DNA from: Micropterix aruncella
Taxonomy: Eukaryota > Arthropoda > Insecta > Lepidoptera > Micropterigidae
Direction: 5' to 3'
DNA length: 64,000 bases
NCBI GenBank assembly: GCA_944548615.1
Contig: OX155954.1
Span: forward strand, 5,576,924 to 5,640,923
Every line of letters begins with the position of its first letter. The first letter of the stretch is position 1. A program made the translations under genes and the position numbers. This document shows positions 33,881 through 45,364 of this stretch, one piece after another. The notes below the pieces were generated by a model. It ran no database searches. It worked only from the letters and a program-made list of their open reading frames with translations, and was not told where the DNA came from.

Positions 33881-34364
33881 CGGATCACGCCGCAAAAATG
33901 CAATTGTTGCGTTGCGATGTCGTAAGAAATTAATTAAGTAAAAATACAATTGAAATCGCGATATTCTGACGTTGTAGCGCCAAATATCTACGACTGTCTT
34001 CGTGCAGTTTTGGAGCAGTCGTCGTGTGATCCACGTCGGTACCCAAACTATACCTTAAAGAATAAAAAACAACTCAGGGTGCAGTCGAAGGAGGTAATCG
34101 GTATACGTGAAAAGTTTGAGATTTTTGTTACAGATATTTCAGGTACGCTTAGGTAAACAGGTTGTACGAGTCCTGATGCGGTGGTAGAAATTAACTAGCT
34201 ATTCAAAGCTCAATAACCAAGTGTATGGATACTTTTTTGTGAATTTTCAGATTTCCATGTTCCGACAAAACGAAATAACCCAAAATGTAACAACACAATC
34301 GGCCGGTTCCATCGAGCGACCGCTGACAGCAATATTCCTAGACAAAAGACTGCAAAAAAATATT

Positions 34365-34402
34365 ATAATTTATTTATCTATTTATTTATTTATTTATTAC
34401 AA
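34365..34402. repeat. (TTTA)n tract
   Basis: TTTATTTATCTATTTATT continues to 34400. It may be a retroposon tail, but no body is recognisable on either side. Confidence 0.7.
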
Positions 34403-34985
34403 AAAAACATGATTACTGTAGAAGGGCTGTGTGATATTCGTTATTCATTGTTACAAATCGTGCAGGAAAAACTAATTAAACCCATATCTATTGGCTTATC
34501 GCATACCTAACTGAGCGAAAAACGCCCTTATCTACTAGGGATGCTGATATTTTACTTCGGATATTGCTTTGCCGCGAGCTGACTGGTATGACGTTCGGTC
34601 ATATGATAACCTATAACACGAACGACTACGGTCGTATAACCTATAACACGAACCACTTTCGGAAAGTATGAACCATCGGCTCACTATATTGGTTTTATTT
34701 TGGTATTTAAATCTTGGCCTAAGAGTTTGTGTTTGAATGTAGCAAGAAAATGCTTTCTTGCGACCTTTTCAGGTAATGGTTCAAGTCAGACGGTTCAGCT
34801 AACATTAACTGAGTATAAGGAGTTTGTGAGATAGACCACTGTTTCTCTCGCTCGTCAGCTTTCGGCCACCCCAAATGACGCGGACTTTATGTATATTGAA
34901 GTCTAGAAGGAATGGACTGCAGCCAAAAGTCGCAATTTAAGAAGCGATGACAGAAGAGTATAGAACCTTATGAATCAGAGGAATT

Positions 34986-35049
34986 GTGATTGGCCAAGAA
35001 CGTGATTGGCTAAGAATGTGATTGGCTAAAAATGTGATTGGCCACGAAT
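34986..35049 (-). promoter_or_regulatory. Four tandem 16-bp units each carrying an inverted CCAAT box
   Basis: GTGATTGGCCAAGAAC, GTGATTGGCTAAGAAT, GTGATTGGCTAAAAAT and GTGATTGGCCACGAAT follow each other without spacers. Each contains ATTGG, the inverse of CCAAT, the binding core of NF-Y-type factors. The substitutions fall outside GTGATTGGC, which is identical in all four units. A 75-codon frame that starts in the last unit has no recognised content. Regulatory use is an inference. Confidence 0.5.
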
Positions 35050-35766
35050 GTTTATCTAACAAGTGAATTGATTGACAGTGAATTCAGCAAAACTGCATTT
35101 TTCTCCTGCCTTAAGCTCAGAAATTCAGGTCAGAGACAGTTTAAAAGGTTGCCCCATCGCGCCTCGCACAGCTACGTCTCTTCTTTATTCTTCTCTGAAA
35201 ACTTCTTTGAGACGAACATAATAGCACGTAAAGGCGCGTGTTGCACGAACTCGAAAATAGAGTAACGGCTTCCGTTCAGTCGCTAGCGTAAACACCGAGA
35301 GACGATTATAATGTATATGACGCTATTTCCGCTGCAAAAGCTCCGTATTGCAATATGCCATCTCGCATTATTTGCATCTTACTTAATGGGGACATTCCTT
35401 TGCCTATTGTGCTGGCTTCGTCTAAATACTATTATAATACATTAAAGTAATATGTGCTTAAAGAGTCTCGTAGAACAGATGAAAACGAGACGCTTCAAAA
35501 AAAATAAACAATAACCGTTAAACCTATACACAGTTTATATAAATCGGTACCCTTCTATACAAAAATACGACAAGGAATGAAAAAATATTAGGAACAGAAA
35601 AAAATATTATTATAAACCAATGAGGTCGTACTAATATTTTAATGACATAACAAATATTTTTTCGAAAACTTTAAGACATATATTGCAAACTTTAGTACAT
35701 ATATTGCAAAACAATAAGAATGTGTACTCGGGCCAGCCTTCCAAATATTGAAAAATATTTAATTTT

Positions 35767-36190
35767 TATTATGGCTGTCTAATAACAAGTTCAGTATCCT
35801 TGTATAATCTTTAAAAATACTGGATGCATTCGAAAATGTCAAATATTTCGAAGTATCGGCCTAAATTTAAGAAAAGGCATTCGCCGATTTAATAAATGTG
35901 ATTTATCAGTTGTTTTCCTCTTTCATTCGGCTCTATTAGAGAGATTTTATTTTGTAAAAGGATACGCTTGATTTTTAAATATATTAATACGCTTAATTTT
36001 TAGAAGGGTGATCATTCGCCGATGGCAAAGGGACTCCCATTAAACTTGCATAGCACGGTCGAAATTTCTGCACATCCATACATACATCTCATTTAAACAT
36101 AATTATTTTCAATCAAACCCGAAAAGTCCTTCGCTGCTAGGTAAGTAGCTATTATTATTTTTATTTCTAAATCAAAACATCGTTCTATAA
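35767..36190 (+). repeat. Left copy of a diverged tandem duplication
   Basis: Shares ATGGCTGTCTAATAAC, GTATCCTTGTATAATCTTT, ATTCGGCTCTATTAGAGAGA, AAAGGATACGCTTG, AGGGTGATCATTCGCCG and CATACATCTCATTTAAA with 36393-37210 in the same order and orientation. About 200 bases separate the copies. Non-coding. Confidence 0.8.
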
Positions 36191-36392
36191 ACGAATATTT
36201 TCAAAACATTTTACAAAATACTTAATCAAATATTAATAATATTTTACAACTTTTTCCTATGTTGCTACCATTACTCCATAAATACTTTTGTAAATATCAC
36301 ATAGTCTAAAGTATTAACTTCTCAAAAATCTCAAGAATGAAGATTTGAGTGTTTTTGCTCTCCATAAAAATGAGCATATTATTTTGATTTAA

Positions 36393-37210
36393 ATGGCTGG
36401 CTAATAACGAGCGGAGCATCCTTGTATAATCTTTTTTAATAGTGGATACCTTCGAAATTTTCAAATAGTTCGAACTGTGATCATATATTTAAGAAACAGC
36501 ATACGCCGAGTTATTCATTGTTTTTGGCGTTAATTCGGCTCTTTTGGAGAGATTGTATTTTGCTAAAGGATACGCTTGGTTTTTGACATAGATGGATGAA
36601 GGGTGATCGTTCACCGGTGGCAAACGGACTCCTATTAAACCTACAAAGCTCAGTCGGAAGTTGTGCTCTATGTACATAATGAGTTTCCATATATACAGGA
36701 TGACTTTTAATTAACCGGCATCTTTTAAGGGGGGTGAATCAGTACGAGCAACTAAGCAACTTTTAATTTAAAAAAAATGGAAAATTAAAAAAAACTTTTT
36801 TTAAAATTTGGTTTTTTGTTTTTTTTTTATTTGAAAATTTCAAGTACTTGACTGTTAAATAAAAGTACTTGACTGTTAAAAAAAAATATATCGCTAATAA
36901 ACAAAATTTGCGATATTTTAACAACCGCCAGATGGCACATCATACTCAGCGCTTTTTATACTACTTTTCAACCAAATAAAATTTTCAATTAAAAAAAACA
37001 CAAAAAAATATATATTCCCACAATTTTTATTAAAACTTGATTACTTGCTTGTACTGATTCACCCCCTTCAATAATGCCGGGTAATTAAAACTCATCCTGT
37101 ATACTTACATACATCTCATTTAAAAGCATTTCCCAATCCAATCCGCGAAGTCCGTCGCTGCTTTATGAGTAGCTTTTATTATTTTTTACATCAAAGCATC
37201 ATCTATACAC
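36393..37210 (+). repeat. Right copy of the tandem duplication, interrupted by a MITE
   Basis: Matches 35767-36190 in two blocks, 36393-36695 and 37100-37210, with a MITE of 404 bases between them. The left copy runs straight through the corresponding point. Confidence 0.8.
36696..37099. mobile_element. CAGGATGAG-type MITE, copy 3
   Basis: Ends CAGGATGACTTTTAATTAAC and its inverse, with TA on both sides. The central palindrome CGCTAATAAACAAAATTTGCG is more degenerate than in copy 2. Confidence 0.85.
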
Positions 37211-37538
37211 GAAGTCACTGCTATAAATTTCTGTTACGATCTGTTAAGGGAAATTAGATTATGGTAGGTTATGGGGCTAGGGTAGCCAAACAGTGTATCA
37301 TTTTTTATAGCAAATTATGCATTACATCAGTATATGTAAATTAGAGTTTTAAAGTAATTGTTATGAATATAGGTACCTATGCATGCACTATAAATGCCTA
37401 TGTCATCAGCGTATTAGTGTTATTGTAATTGCAGTTTATTTTGAATAAATAAATAATCAATGTATGTCATATTTGGCAGCCATTTTAAATTATGCTCAGA
37501 TGCTATCGTTAGTATTTTATATTTTAACAGGGGACGCT

Positions 37539-37670
37539 ATGAAGTTCCTCCGTTTATTGACCATCGTCTGCATCGCCTACTTTTGGAGGAATGAATACTG
37601 TGCTTTCAGTAATATTCCCTCAAACCATCTGACAGACAAATCTACCTTTGTGTACTTCGAATCTGTATAA
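37539..37670 (+). CDS. Possible short secreted peptide or exon (low confidence)
   Basis: From the ATG at 37539 the frame reads MKFLRLLTIVCIAYFW, a good signal-peptide-like start (basic n-region, hydrophobic core), then 27 further codons to a stop at 37670. Nine bases upstream is TTATATTTTAACAG, a reasonable splice acceptor. The segment is less AT-rich than its neighbours. Against it: no Cys framework, no match I recognise, and a 43-codon frame with a hydrophobic start can occur by chance. It could be an exon of a larger gene. Confidence 0.2.
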   Translation: MKFLRLLTIVCIAYFWRNEYCAFSNIPSNHLTDKSTFVYFESV

Positions 37671-37892
37671 CGTACACGCGCAGCTAATCTAAAAATTCTC
37701 CAATGAAGCTTGACGGCCTCGAGCGGTCGACATTCGACATAACATAACTGTCGGTGACGTAAAAACGATCTGTAATAATGTGCTCGGTTGATGCGGTGGT
37801 TTCAATCTGTGCCAAGACTCGACAAAGAACCGTAAGGCTCTGCTGTTGGTTGCTTTGCTTACGAGAGGTCGCGCGCTTCGAGGATGACTCAC

Positions 37893-37913
37893 CCTGGCAC
37901 AGGTTTGTCTTTG
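37893..37913 (-). other. Microexon-like segment (21 nt)
   Basis: On the minus strand a strong pyrimidine tract with acceptor (CTTTTCTTCTGTCTTTTTAG) is followed by 21 bases and then the donor-like CCAGG/GTGAGTC. Seven codons in phase 0 would read QRQTCAR. The candidate first exon at 53171-53320 on the same strand also ends in phase 0, so they could be compatible, but nothing links them. Confidence 0.2.
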
Positions 37914-38128
37914 CTAAAAAGACAGAAGAAAAGTAGGGCGGTTGTGTTGTCGCGTGGTAAAGTTATATAAGTGGGAACAGTGGCATGAGAGAAACGTTAG
38001 ATGTTTATGCAAGAAAATAACGGACTCAAACTGTTATTACTAATAGACAAATAGGATGGGGCGCGGCGACAAAAACTATGTTAGACCCCTAATAAGGGCT
38101 CAAAATGTCCTAACTAGAATTAATGAAT

Positions 38129-38349
38129 TCGTTTCCCGGCTGGGTCAGCATTTTCGGTTGGGATATAATTAACGGAATTGCATTTCAACTCTGTCGATCG
38201 AGTGTAATAATAAGACGCATACTTACACATAAGTATATTCAACGCATGCGCACATATACACACTTCATATTAGGGTTGGTTATGAGTGATTGTCGTATGA
38301 TAATAAGCCCGCCCATTGTGAAATTTCACAATAAAGAGTAGAAACAATT
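38129..38349 (+). mobile_element. tRNA-derived SINE, copy 2 (head lost)
   Basis: Matches the body of 15069-15326: GGTTGGGATATAATTAACGG, AATAATAAGACGCATACTTA, TTAGGGTTGGTTATGAG, CGCCCATTGTGAAATTTCAC. The pol III A box is missing. It is followed by a (TTCAA)n run that joins the next repeat. Confidence 0.8.
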
Positions 38350-38364
38350 CAATTCAATTCTTTT

Positions 38365-38500
38365 ATGATACATTCACATCAGTAACTCTTTATTGCAATT
38401 ATAAAGGCGGACTTATCGCCACGTGGCCAATATCTTGCAGTCAGCCAATAGATGCGATGGAGATAATTGTCGGGTGGCATCTAAAGAGCATTTAGTTAAC
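38365..38500 (-). repeat. Retroposon 3' end (repeat G, copy 1)
   Basis: On the plus strand CTTTATTGCAATTATAAAGG and GACTTATCGCCACGTGGCCA resemble 55400-55505 (GACTTATCGCCATAGCG). Both start just after a pentanucleotide tract, as expected for a reversed retroposon tail. Confidence 0.55.
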
Positions 38501-38959
38501 TATTTTATGTAAAAAAAAAACACAATTTTGAATATATAAATTATTTTCAGAAGTTTAATTTCAGAAAATGTCATTTTAGAACGGGAAGGAAAATAAAGGC
38601 AAAGAAAGTATAATATTGAGATATGTAATACCATCAATAAGAAGCCGTTCCGCTATCAGTCCAACCAATTCATTACTGACTTTAACGTTCTTGTATTACG
38701 ACAGCTGTATATTAGAACAGTTCTCATGTACAACCACAGTATGGCGGAGATTTATCATCAAATATGGAAGACCACGGACTTAATGGAAACAAAGATACAG
38801 ACAACCGGAGAGAAGGAAGATAACAAGTTACGGAAAACGACACTATATATTTACGGAATCGCTATACAAAACAACACTTCAGGCCCGTTTAAACAGACTG
38901 ACTATATTGTTGATGTTTAAAATTTAGGGAAAATAAGACTAAGTTAGGGCTCAAGAGGT

Positions 38960-39440
38960 CTAACATAAAATGAAAACGAAACGCACCACCAACTCGAGCC
39001 TCAGCATTTCATGCCATATGTCAAGGAAGGAACAGATCAGATTAGCAAAATGACGAACACCAAGTATAACTCAATGCCTGAGGTCCGTGAAAGATGCACT
39101 GCCACTATGAAACGCTGGTGTTTACAAAATCGAGTGTAGCTGTAGGCTGTCCTATGTCGGACATCCGAAATGCCCCATTATAATTTGAGTAATGGAAGAC
39201 ATTAAGGTGGTGAAAAACGTTCAGCGAGAAAAATCTGAAAACCACATTAGACAGTGGTAGGAACCATTGGTTGCAGTTTCATAATCCAATTGTGCTCTCA
39301 AAAAAAACAATTCTATTTCCCGCGGATGATCAAGAAAGCATTTGAAATCAGAGTAAGGTCAAACTCCAATCGAGATCAAGGATTTCAACTTTCCACCATA
39401 TGGAACCCTGTATTTATCAACAACCCTGACAACAAGAACG
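38960..39440 (+). pseudogene. Penelope-like retroelement relic with GIY-YIG endonuclease end
   Basis: The plus strand reads, over several frames, QHFMPYVKEGTDQISKMTN, then GVYKIECSCRLSYVGHP (the GIY-YIG core region, where Penelope proteins have 'GVYKIPC.CG..YIGQTGR'), then RMIKKAFEIRVRSNSNRDQG and LSTIWNPVF. This order of 'F.PY..G.TD.I', 'VYKI.C.C...Y(I/V)G' and 'I..A.EI..R.N..NRD.G..LS..W.P' fits the C-terminal part of Penelope-like elements. Multiple stops and shifts are present. The reverse transcriptase part is not visible upstream. Confidence 0.65.
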
Positions 39441-39902
39441 TTAAGCATAGTAACGTTATAACGTTAGAACGTTGCTACATAATAACGTTAAGGTGACATA
39501 ATACCTGGTAACGACCATATCTGGCGAACTTTCGTTTCATGATTTTTTTAAAAAATATAGTCACTAATTTAAAAAAGTTTCTCACTAATTTAAAAAAGCT
39601 CACTGCTTTGGATACGCAGGCTTTTAACTGATTTCAAAAACTTTAAGGCGCGATTACTTCTACAATGTAAGGCGGTAAGTGTGTTTTATTTTAATTTAAT
39701 TATATTGACTGGTTAATTCTCTAGCGTCGCACTTAGGCACAATTTTTATTGAGGCCCTAAATTAATTACAATTAATTAAACAGTGGGAGCGCTCCGAGAG
39801 TTACGCTAAATATGCTTTGCCATTAACACCGTAATACACCACGTAATACACCACTTTAACCAGTGCGCAAATACGGTTTTACTGTGTCAGCCCTGCGATC
39901 GA

Positions 39903-39998
39903 CCATTTAGTTACCGCCTGCTCGCCAGCGCGTACGCACCTGGACTCTGCGCCTGACGCTTTATCAACTCTGGATTTTAATTGGTCAAACTCTACAGC
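39903..39998 (+). repeat. Repeat E, copy 2
   Basis: Matches 26452-26545 (ACGCACCTGGA, TGCGCCTGACGCTTTATCAA, AATTGGTCAAACTCTA). It ends exactly where repeat A copy 8 begins. Confidence 0.65.
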
Positions 39999-40438
39999 AG
40001 CGGGAGTGGATGTTCACCTATTGTCATGCCGCTCTTGAAATAACCTTGAGCCACTCGACCCCGTGTGGCACTACGGACAAAAAACGCCCAGGTCCGCGAT
40101 AAATCAAACTGAATTACCGCTGTAATGCAACAGGTAGAGGTTTGCGTAAGCGACTTCGGACCCGTACCCAGTCGGGAGGACGGAGGTATCTTGAAGTTTA
40201 ATTCCAGACGGAGATATCCTGCCAAAACTGGTAGTTAGGGGATGAGGCTGCCCGCTGTTTAAGTTTCCCGGTGCCTCGCCGTAAGGCGTTGGTCTCTAAC
40301 GGTTTGCTGGTGAACTAGACAGTAGATTGTCTTGTCCCCAAGTCTTCTACGCTCATCCCACGGCTGAAAGAACGATCTATATCGTTATACCAGCCTGGGG
40401 TGACGGGTTCGCCCGTTGTAGTCGACAACGCCATCCTG
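39999..40438 (-). repeat. Repeat A, copy 8
   Basis: Reversed A from GTCATGCCGCTCTTGAAATA to GACGGGTTCGCCCGTTGTAG with all central landmarks. It is nearly identical in layout to copy 7 but lacks the 3' section. Confidence 0.8.
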
Positions 40439-42340
40439 TCTAGTTCCACGCGGTAAGAATTCGATTTCTTACAATTATGTAGGTAATTTCACTGTGATAA
40501 AAGAGGCTTGTCTCAAAAAACTTCCAATAACAAATAGGTGGGTGAACAAACGTTATGCTATCAGTAAATACTTTCCTATGCTTGTTTTCCGTTACCAAAA
40601 TACATATTTTATAAAGCATAGGTATAATGCCCAACCGCAATAGTAAGATACTCCCTAATGATTTTCCGGTAAAATGGTTATTATTTGCATGTATGGCAGG
40701 CTGGGCACCCTTAACGTCATATTCAAGGGAAAAACGTAATAATATTGAATCCCCTTAGCGTAATATTAATTTTCGTGATATGTTAAATAACGTTGATATG
40801 ATCCTTCTTGCCCTGGTGTTTGTTCTCAGCATCGTCCAAAATCGTCGAAAATTGTCGCCAAATTTATTTTGCTTGTTTGCCACTATAGCGTTACTTTTGC
40901 AAAGTTTGCGAAGACCGCAAGAGTTTTTATTTATGTGACGCGAGTGAAATAATAATGGCCGTTGACATTGTAAGACTCGTGACATAAAATTATGCGCAAG
41001 CTGAGCAGAGTGTGAGTGTAACTTGAGAAGCCTCAATTACCATAAATTAAATAGCTGCTCTCCCAAGGTAAAAGAACTCATTAAAAGTGAAGGAGGTGAA
41101 ATACTTTAGCAATGATTACATATATAAACTAGGTAACTAAAGTAAAGATTAAACTTGGCAATCTGGAAAACCAGCGGCATCAACCTATATCCATGTCAAA
41201 GCTATCATAGCCTTTTTACCAGATCTCTAGTTCAATCGATCGAACGTAATAGCTAGTCGGCACGCGATTTAGTTGCGTTTTTGGCGTTAACAGTTATTTG
41301 AATGTATGGCGTCGGAAAAACTATTCTCCCACTACTTATATCCCGTTGCAAACCATAAAATTGGCAATTAATATCATATCCAATTACACATTATAGCGTT
41401 TTTTTCTGTGATAGCATTCTCAAGGGTTAATAGACCATGCAACGGGTTAAACGCGTTAGACTGCAAAAATGCATGCAAATTGCTAAAGAATGTGTAACGG
41501 TCATTAGTCACGTACAAAATATCATAAAATAAATTAGTAAAATTGATAATTTCAAAGTAATGTGTTCGTATTTTATCTTTTGCTAGTGTGCCCACCAGTG
41601 AACGACGATTTTCTCACTGTTTTCTGTGAAAATTGTGAATTTGGAACAATGTTTCAGCTTAATGGTAGAATTTATCGTACAACCGAACAAACGCCATTCG
41701 ACAGGAAATGTTATGGACTTTCAGAAATTAACACCCATTTTGGCCGCCTTTCTCACCGTTCTGGAGATAATTGCGATAAACTGAAAAATTGCCGTCTACA
41801 TATTGCTTAGGGTGGGGGGGGGGGGGGTCAAAGGGGGTAGTGGGCTTGGCTTTAAAAAATATGTAGATAGCATTTTTTCCCTTGTTTAAAGGAGACGTGT
41901 GAGTACACATACGATTAATACATTTTTTAAGGGATGACTACATGAAAATAAATAAGAAAATTAAGCTGTACGAGTACTGTACTCTACGAGTACTGTACTG
42001 TACTCGCATAAATTATACTCGTTATTGATTATATGTATGGTGATTATATTTTAACATAGAAATTAATTACCACAATTTCTTAGATGTTGTTGATATATAT
42101 TGTTTTGACAGTGCATTTTATTTATTTTAACTGTGTATATTAAATGTATGAATACAATCAAAAATGCATTATATAATTTTTTTTTGCATAATATAATTTA
42201 TGCATAATAAAAAATAATTTATGCATAATAAAAAATATTTTAAGTATAATATAAAATTTTATGTATGTGCTATATTAAATTTTATACTAGGTACGTATCT
42301 AATTAGGTAAGTTTCATGTTATTGATTTTTTGAAATTTTC
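40439..42340. other. Unassigned sequence with short simple repeats
   Basis: Mostly AT-rich and unassigned. A G run of 14 bases is at 41814-41827. GAGTACTGTACT units repeat at 41969-42005, and ATTTATGCATAATAAAAAAT units repeat at 42190-42240. An 82-codon frame at 41562-41810 (plus) has five Cys but no family I recognise. Confidence 0.35.
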
Positions 42341-42534
42341 TCATGACTTTCTTTCTTTCTCTTTCTCGTTTGTTTTCTTTTTGGTAACTTTCTTTTTCTC
42401 TTTCTTTTTGTTTTAAGTCTATGTCTACATCTATGTATTTTAAAATGGAATTTCGATTTTATCTGAGATGCATATTTTAGTTTTTAGTGAGCATTTTACC
42501 ACAAGGTTTATAAAAAATATTGTATTATCATATG

Positions 42535-42675
42535 TATTGTTGTCCATTCTAGACCGGGTTAGTCCGTTGGGTGATAATAAAATAAGCATGAGGTTAAGAT
42601 GTTGCCATTCGATTCCTGTAAACAAAATCAATGGTTAAAGAAAATTAATTCTTAAATACATAAATAAATAAATTG
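42535..42675 (+). mobile_element. LINE 3' UTR fragment (family Y, copy 1)
   Basis: CCATTCTAGACCGGGTTAGT, GTTGGGTGATAATAAAATAA, CCATTCGATTCCTGTAA and a short AAAT-type tail match 52128-52275, where the same sequence follows a LINE ORF2 end. Confidence 0.65.
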
Positions 42676-43329
42676 TTTTCCTTATTTTCACTCTTTCTTA
42701 TATTATCTTTTTCGTATATAAAAATTAGGAGATGTTTTGTACAGAAGGTTATTCTACTTGAACCAAGGAGCTGAAAGTCACCTATAACTTTTTTATTTAG
42801 ACCCTAGTTACAGAGAAAAAATATCTGAATATCCGAAATTTATACATAAAAAAGCTATTATTTGGTCACTAAGATTCAAATTAAAAAATGTTTTCAAAAG
42901 ACTTTCAACTCAGTTTTTCGTGTAGAATATACCGTACTAAAATCTCCTAATATCCTGAAACACGTTTTTTAAGAATAAAGTCAAAATATTTATATTTTGT
43001 TCTGTGTTCATTTTGGTACGCAATTACCCATTGAAAAATATGTCCGTGTGCTAACCTTACCTTGTATTTAGATTGTTCAATTTATCTTCATATTTTGGAA
43101 CAGAAGAATATCAATTAACTTTTATGTACGACAATTTCCAAATGATCTTCGGTATTCCCTGCCGCAGATGTCAGCCACGTTCGCACTCTCGGGTAATGCT
43201 AAGTATCGTAACCGCAAAAGAACACTAATATCAAACGCTTCTCAAACTGCTGTTGGTTTTCAAGTATGAATGTGTTATTTAGTGTGTCATCAATCTCGGT
43301 TCTATCGCTATACCCTCCTCACGCATATA

Positions 43330-43396
43330 CATGGTGAGTTCAATTAAAATGCATCCTTGAAGGGGGTGAAACAGTACAAATAAATAAGCAACGTTT

Positions 43397-43439
<43 letters not shown>

Positions 43440-43703
43440 CTTTTTTTTATAGTATAAAAAGCGTTGACCACGATGCGCTATCTATAGGTAAGTAATATAT
43501 CGCTAATATTGTTTATTGGCGATATTTTATGGCGCTGCGCGCTCAAACACTTGTCAAACTTTTATTTAACAGTCATATACTTCAAATTTTCAAATGAAAA
43601 ACTTTTAAAAAAATGGTTTTTCTAAAACTTATTATCAAAAGTTGCTTACCTGCTCGTACTGATTTCCCCCTTAAAAAATTCCGGTTAATTAAAACTCAGC
43701 CTG
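43330..43703. mobile_element. CAGGATGAG-type MITE, copy 4 (with internal (AT)n)
   Basis: Left tip CATGGTGAGTTCAATTAAA, right tip inverse ending CAGCCTG, both with TA outside. A 39-bp (AT)n tract at 43400-43438 sits in the left arm, absent from the other copies. The central palindrome is GCTATC...GATATTTTA. Confidence 0.8.
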
Positions 43704-44574
43704 TATACGGATCTACCAATAAAATTCCTTATAGGGCCTAGAGTTGACAACAGTTCAGACTAAATTCAACGACATCTTTTATCTAGGTGTAAGTAGACCA
43801 AGGAATTCGATCCGCAACTTCAACGGAGTAGTTTGTATTTAGAAAGGAGTTTTTGCTATTAACCTTTAAAATTACCAATTTTAGACATATTTAGAGGCAT
43901 GTAATTGTTATCTGCTACAACTACAGCGCTGATACCGTCTGCAAATTGTGTGACTACATATAGATACATTAAGGTTGTGGCTATTTATGTAAAAGGAATG
44001 GAAATTAATGGTCAAGATTGACCTTGGGGTCAGCAGCACCGACTCCATGGGGCTTGATAATACTCGAGCGCCCCGAATATTAATATAAAAAGTGGCAGAG
44101 CCCCATCCTCCACCTCCCCCAATATTATCATGATCGTCAGCGATGATTTAAAAAAAATGAAGATGAAGCTGAATGACTTCCATTCAATTTTTCATGTAAA
44201 CTAATCATCTGTACCGAAAAAATCTCCTAAATCCAAAGCTACCTAAACCAGAATATGTAAGTACTTTTTGATTAGCCTATGAATTTAAAAATGAATGCTT
44301 ATCATGTTATACTTGACAGATCCTTCTTGCGTCATTGTGACAAAAACAAACACGCCCTGGAAAGTCTATACGTTTCGCGTGCCGCCCGATCTCTAGACCG
44401 GATTCCTGCATTTTTTTGTGGCATCGCGTCATTGCGACACTACAGTCACGTCACGTCGCATGGCTTGCAGTCGTGCGACGTGATCTCCAATACGTATCTA
44501 TTGTTGACAGAGAACGAGAGTCGTTCTACTCGCCCGAACTATGAAGCTACTCTTAGTGCGAATGCGGTTCGGTC

Positions 44575-44735
44575 ATTGTCATCCACCAGGAGGAGTGCAT
44601 CGTCCGCATAAGCGCTAACCTTGAAGTCTGTATAGACGAGAATATGCAGCAGATCGGTTGATAGGACTTTCCAGATAGGAGGGTTAAGAGCAGAGCCATG
44701 AGGGCATAATTTTAGCCTCTCGGGTGAAGGACACC
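44575..44735 (-). pseudogene. Reverse transcriptase relic (LINE, minus strand)
   Basis: The minus strand reads CPHGSALNPPIWKVLSTDLL, HILVYTDFKV, then AYADDALLLVDDNDRT. The 'CPQGS.L.P..W....(D/N).LL' and 'YADD' blocks are RT motifs B and C in the form seen in R1/jockey-clade elements. The frame is open for about 50 codons; sequence beyond cannot be read as RT. Confidence 0.75.
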
Positions 44736-44789
44736 ATTGAATATATAGTGTATTAGATTGATCAAAGTCGTACTACGATTTACTACTAC

Positions 44790-45145
44790 TAACCAGGATT
44801 TTACTACGAAACGCAACGTGTAGATGCACTCACAATTCAAAAATTGGTTACTCTTCTATTATATGTTCAATATGGCGACTTTCGTGGTATAACAGTATGT
44901 CGGCGCACTGTAGATGGCATTCTAAGCCCGACTATACGGTATATAATAACGAACGAAATATTATATCATGACTTTTACTATTTTAATATTATTTACTTAA
45001 ATATGACAATTATTAAATTGGTATACAGATCTCAATACGTAATAATTACGCACTTTAATTAATGTTCAGATAGACTAATAGATGACATTCTATCTCTCCG
45101 TATTATCTTAGTGATGTATATATAAAAAATGCGATTGATGACACT
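44790..45145 (-). repeat. Repeat D, copy 2
   Basis: Inverse of 4560-4970, containing ACTACGAAACGCAACGTGTA, CGCACTGTAGATGGC and TAGACTAATAGATGACATTC in the mirrored order. About 40 kb separates the two copies. Confidence 0.7.
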
Positions 45146-45364
45146 AATAATTGAATATACTGTTATCATCGGTTAAATTATTGGGTTTTCATTCAATTCA
45201 ATATTAATGTTATTATAGGTGGCCAAATAAATTGCTATTAGTTTGGTTGTCAATGCTATCAGCGCTACCTGCATTTCGCCGTTTCAGAAGGGTTGCCAAA
45301 TCGGACTATGGAGTTGAGCAATAATATATAATAAATGTAATATAATCACCACGTTCATTTTCAA

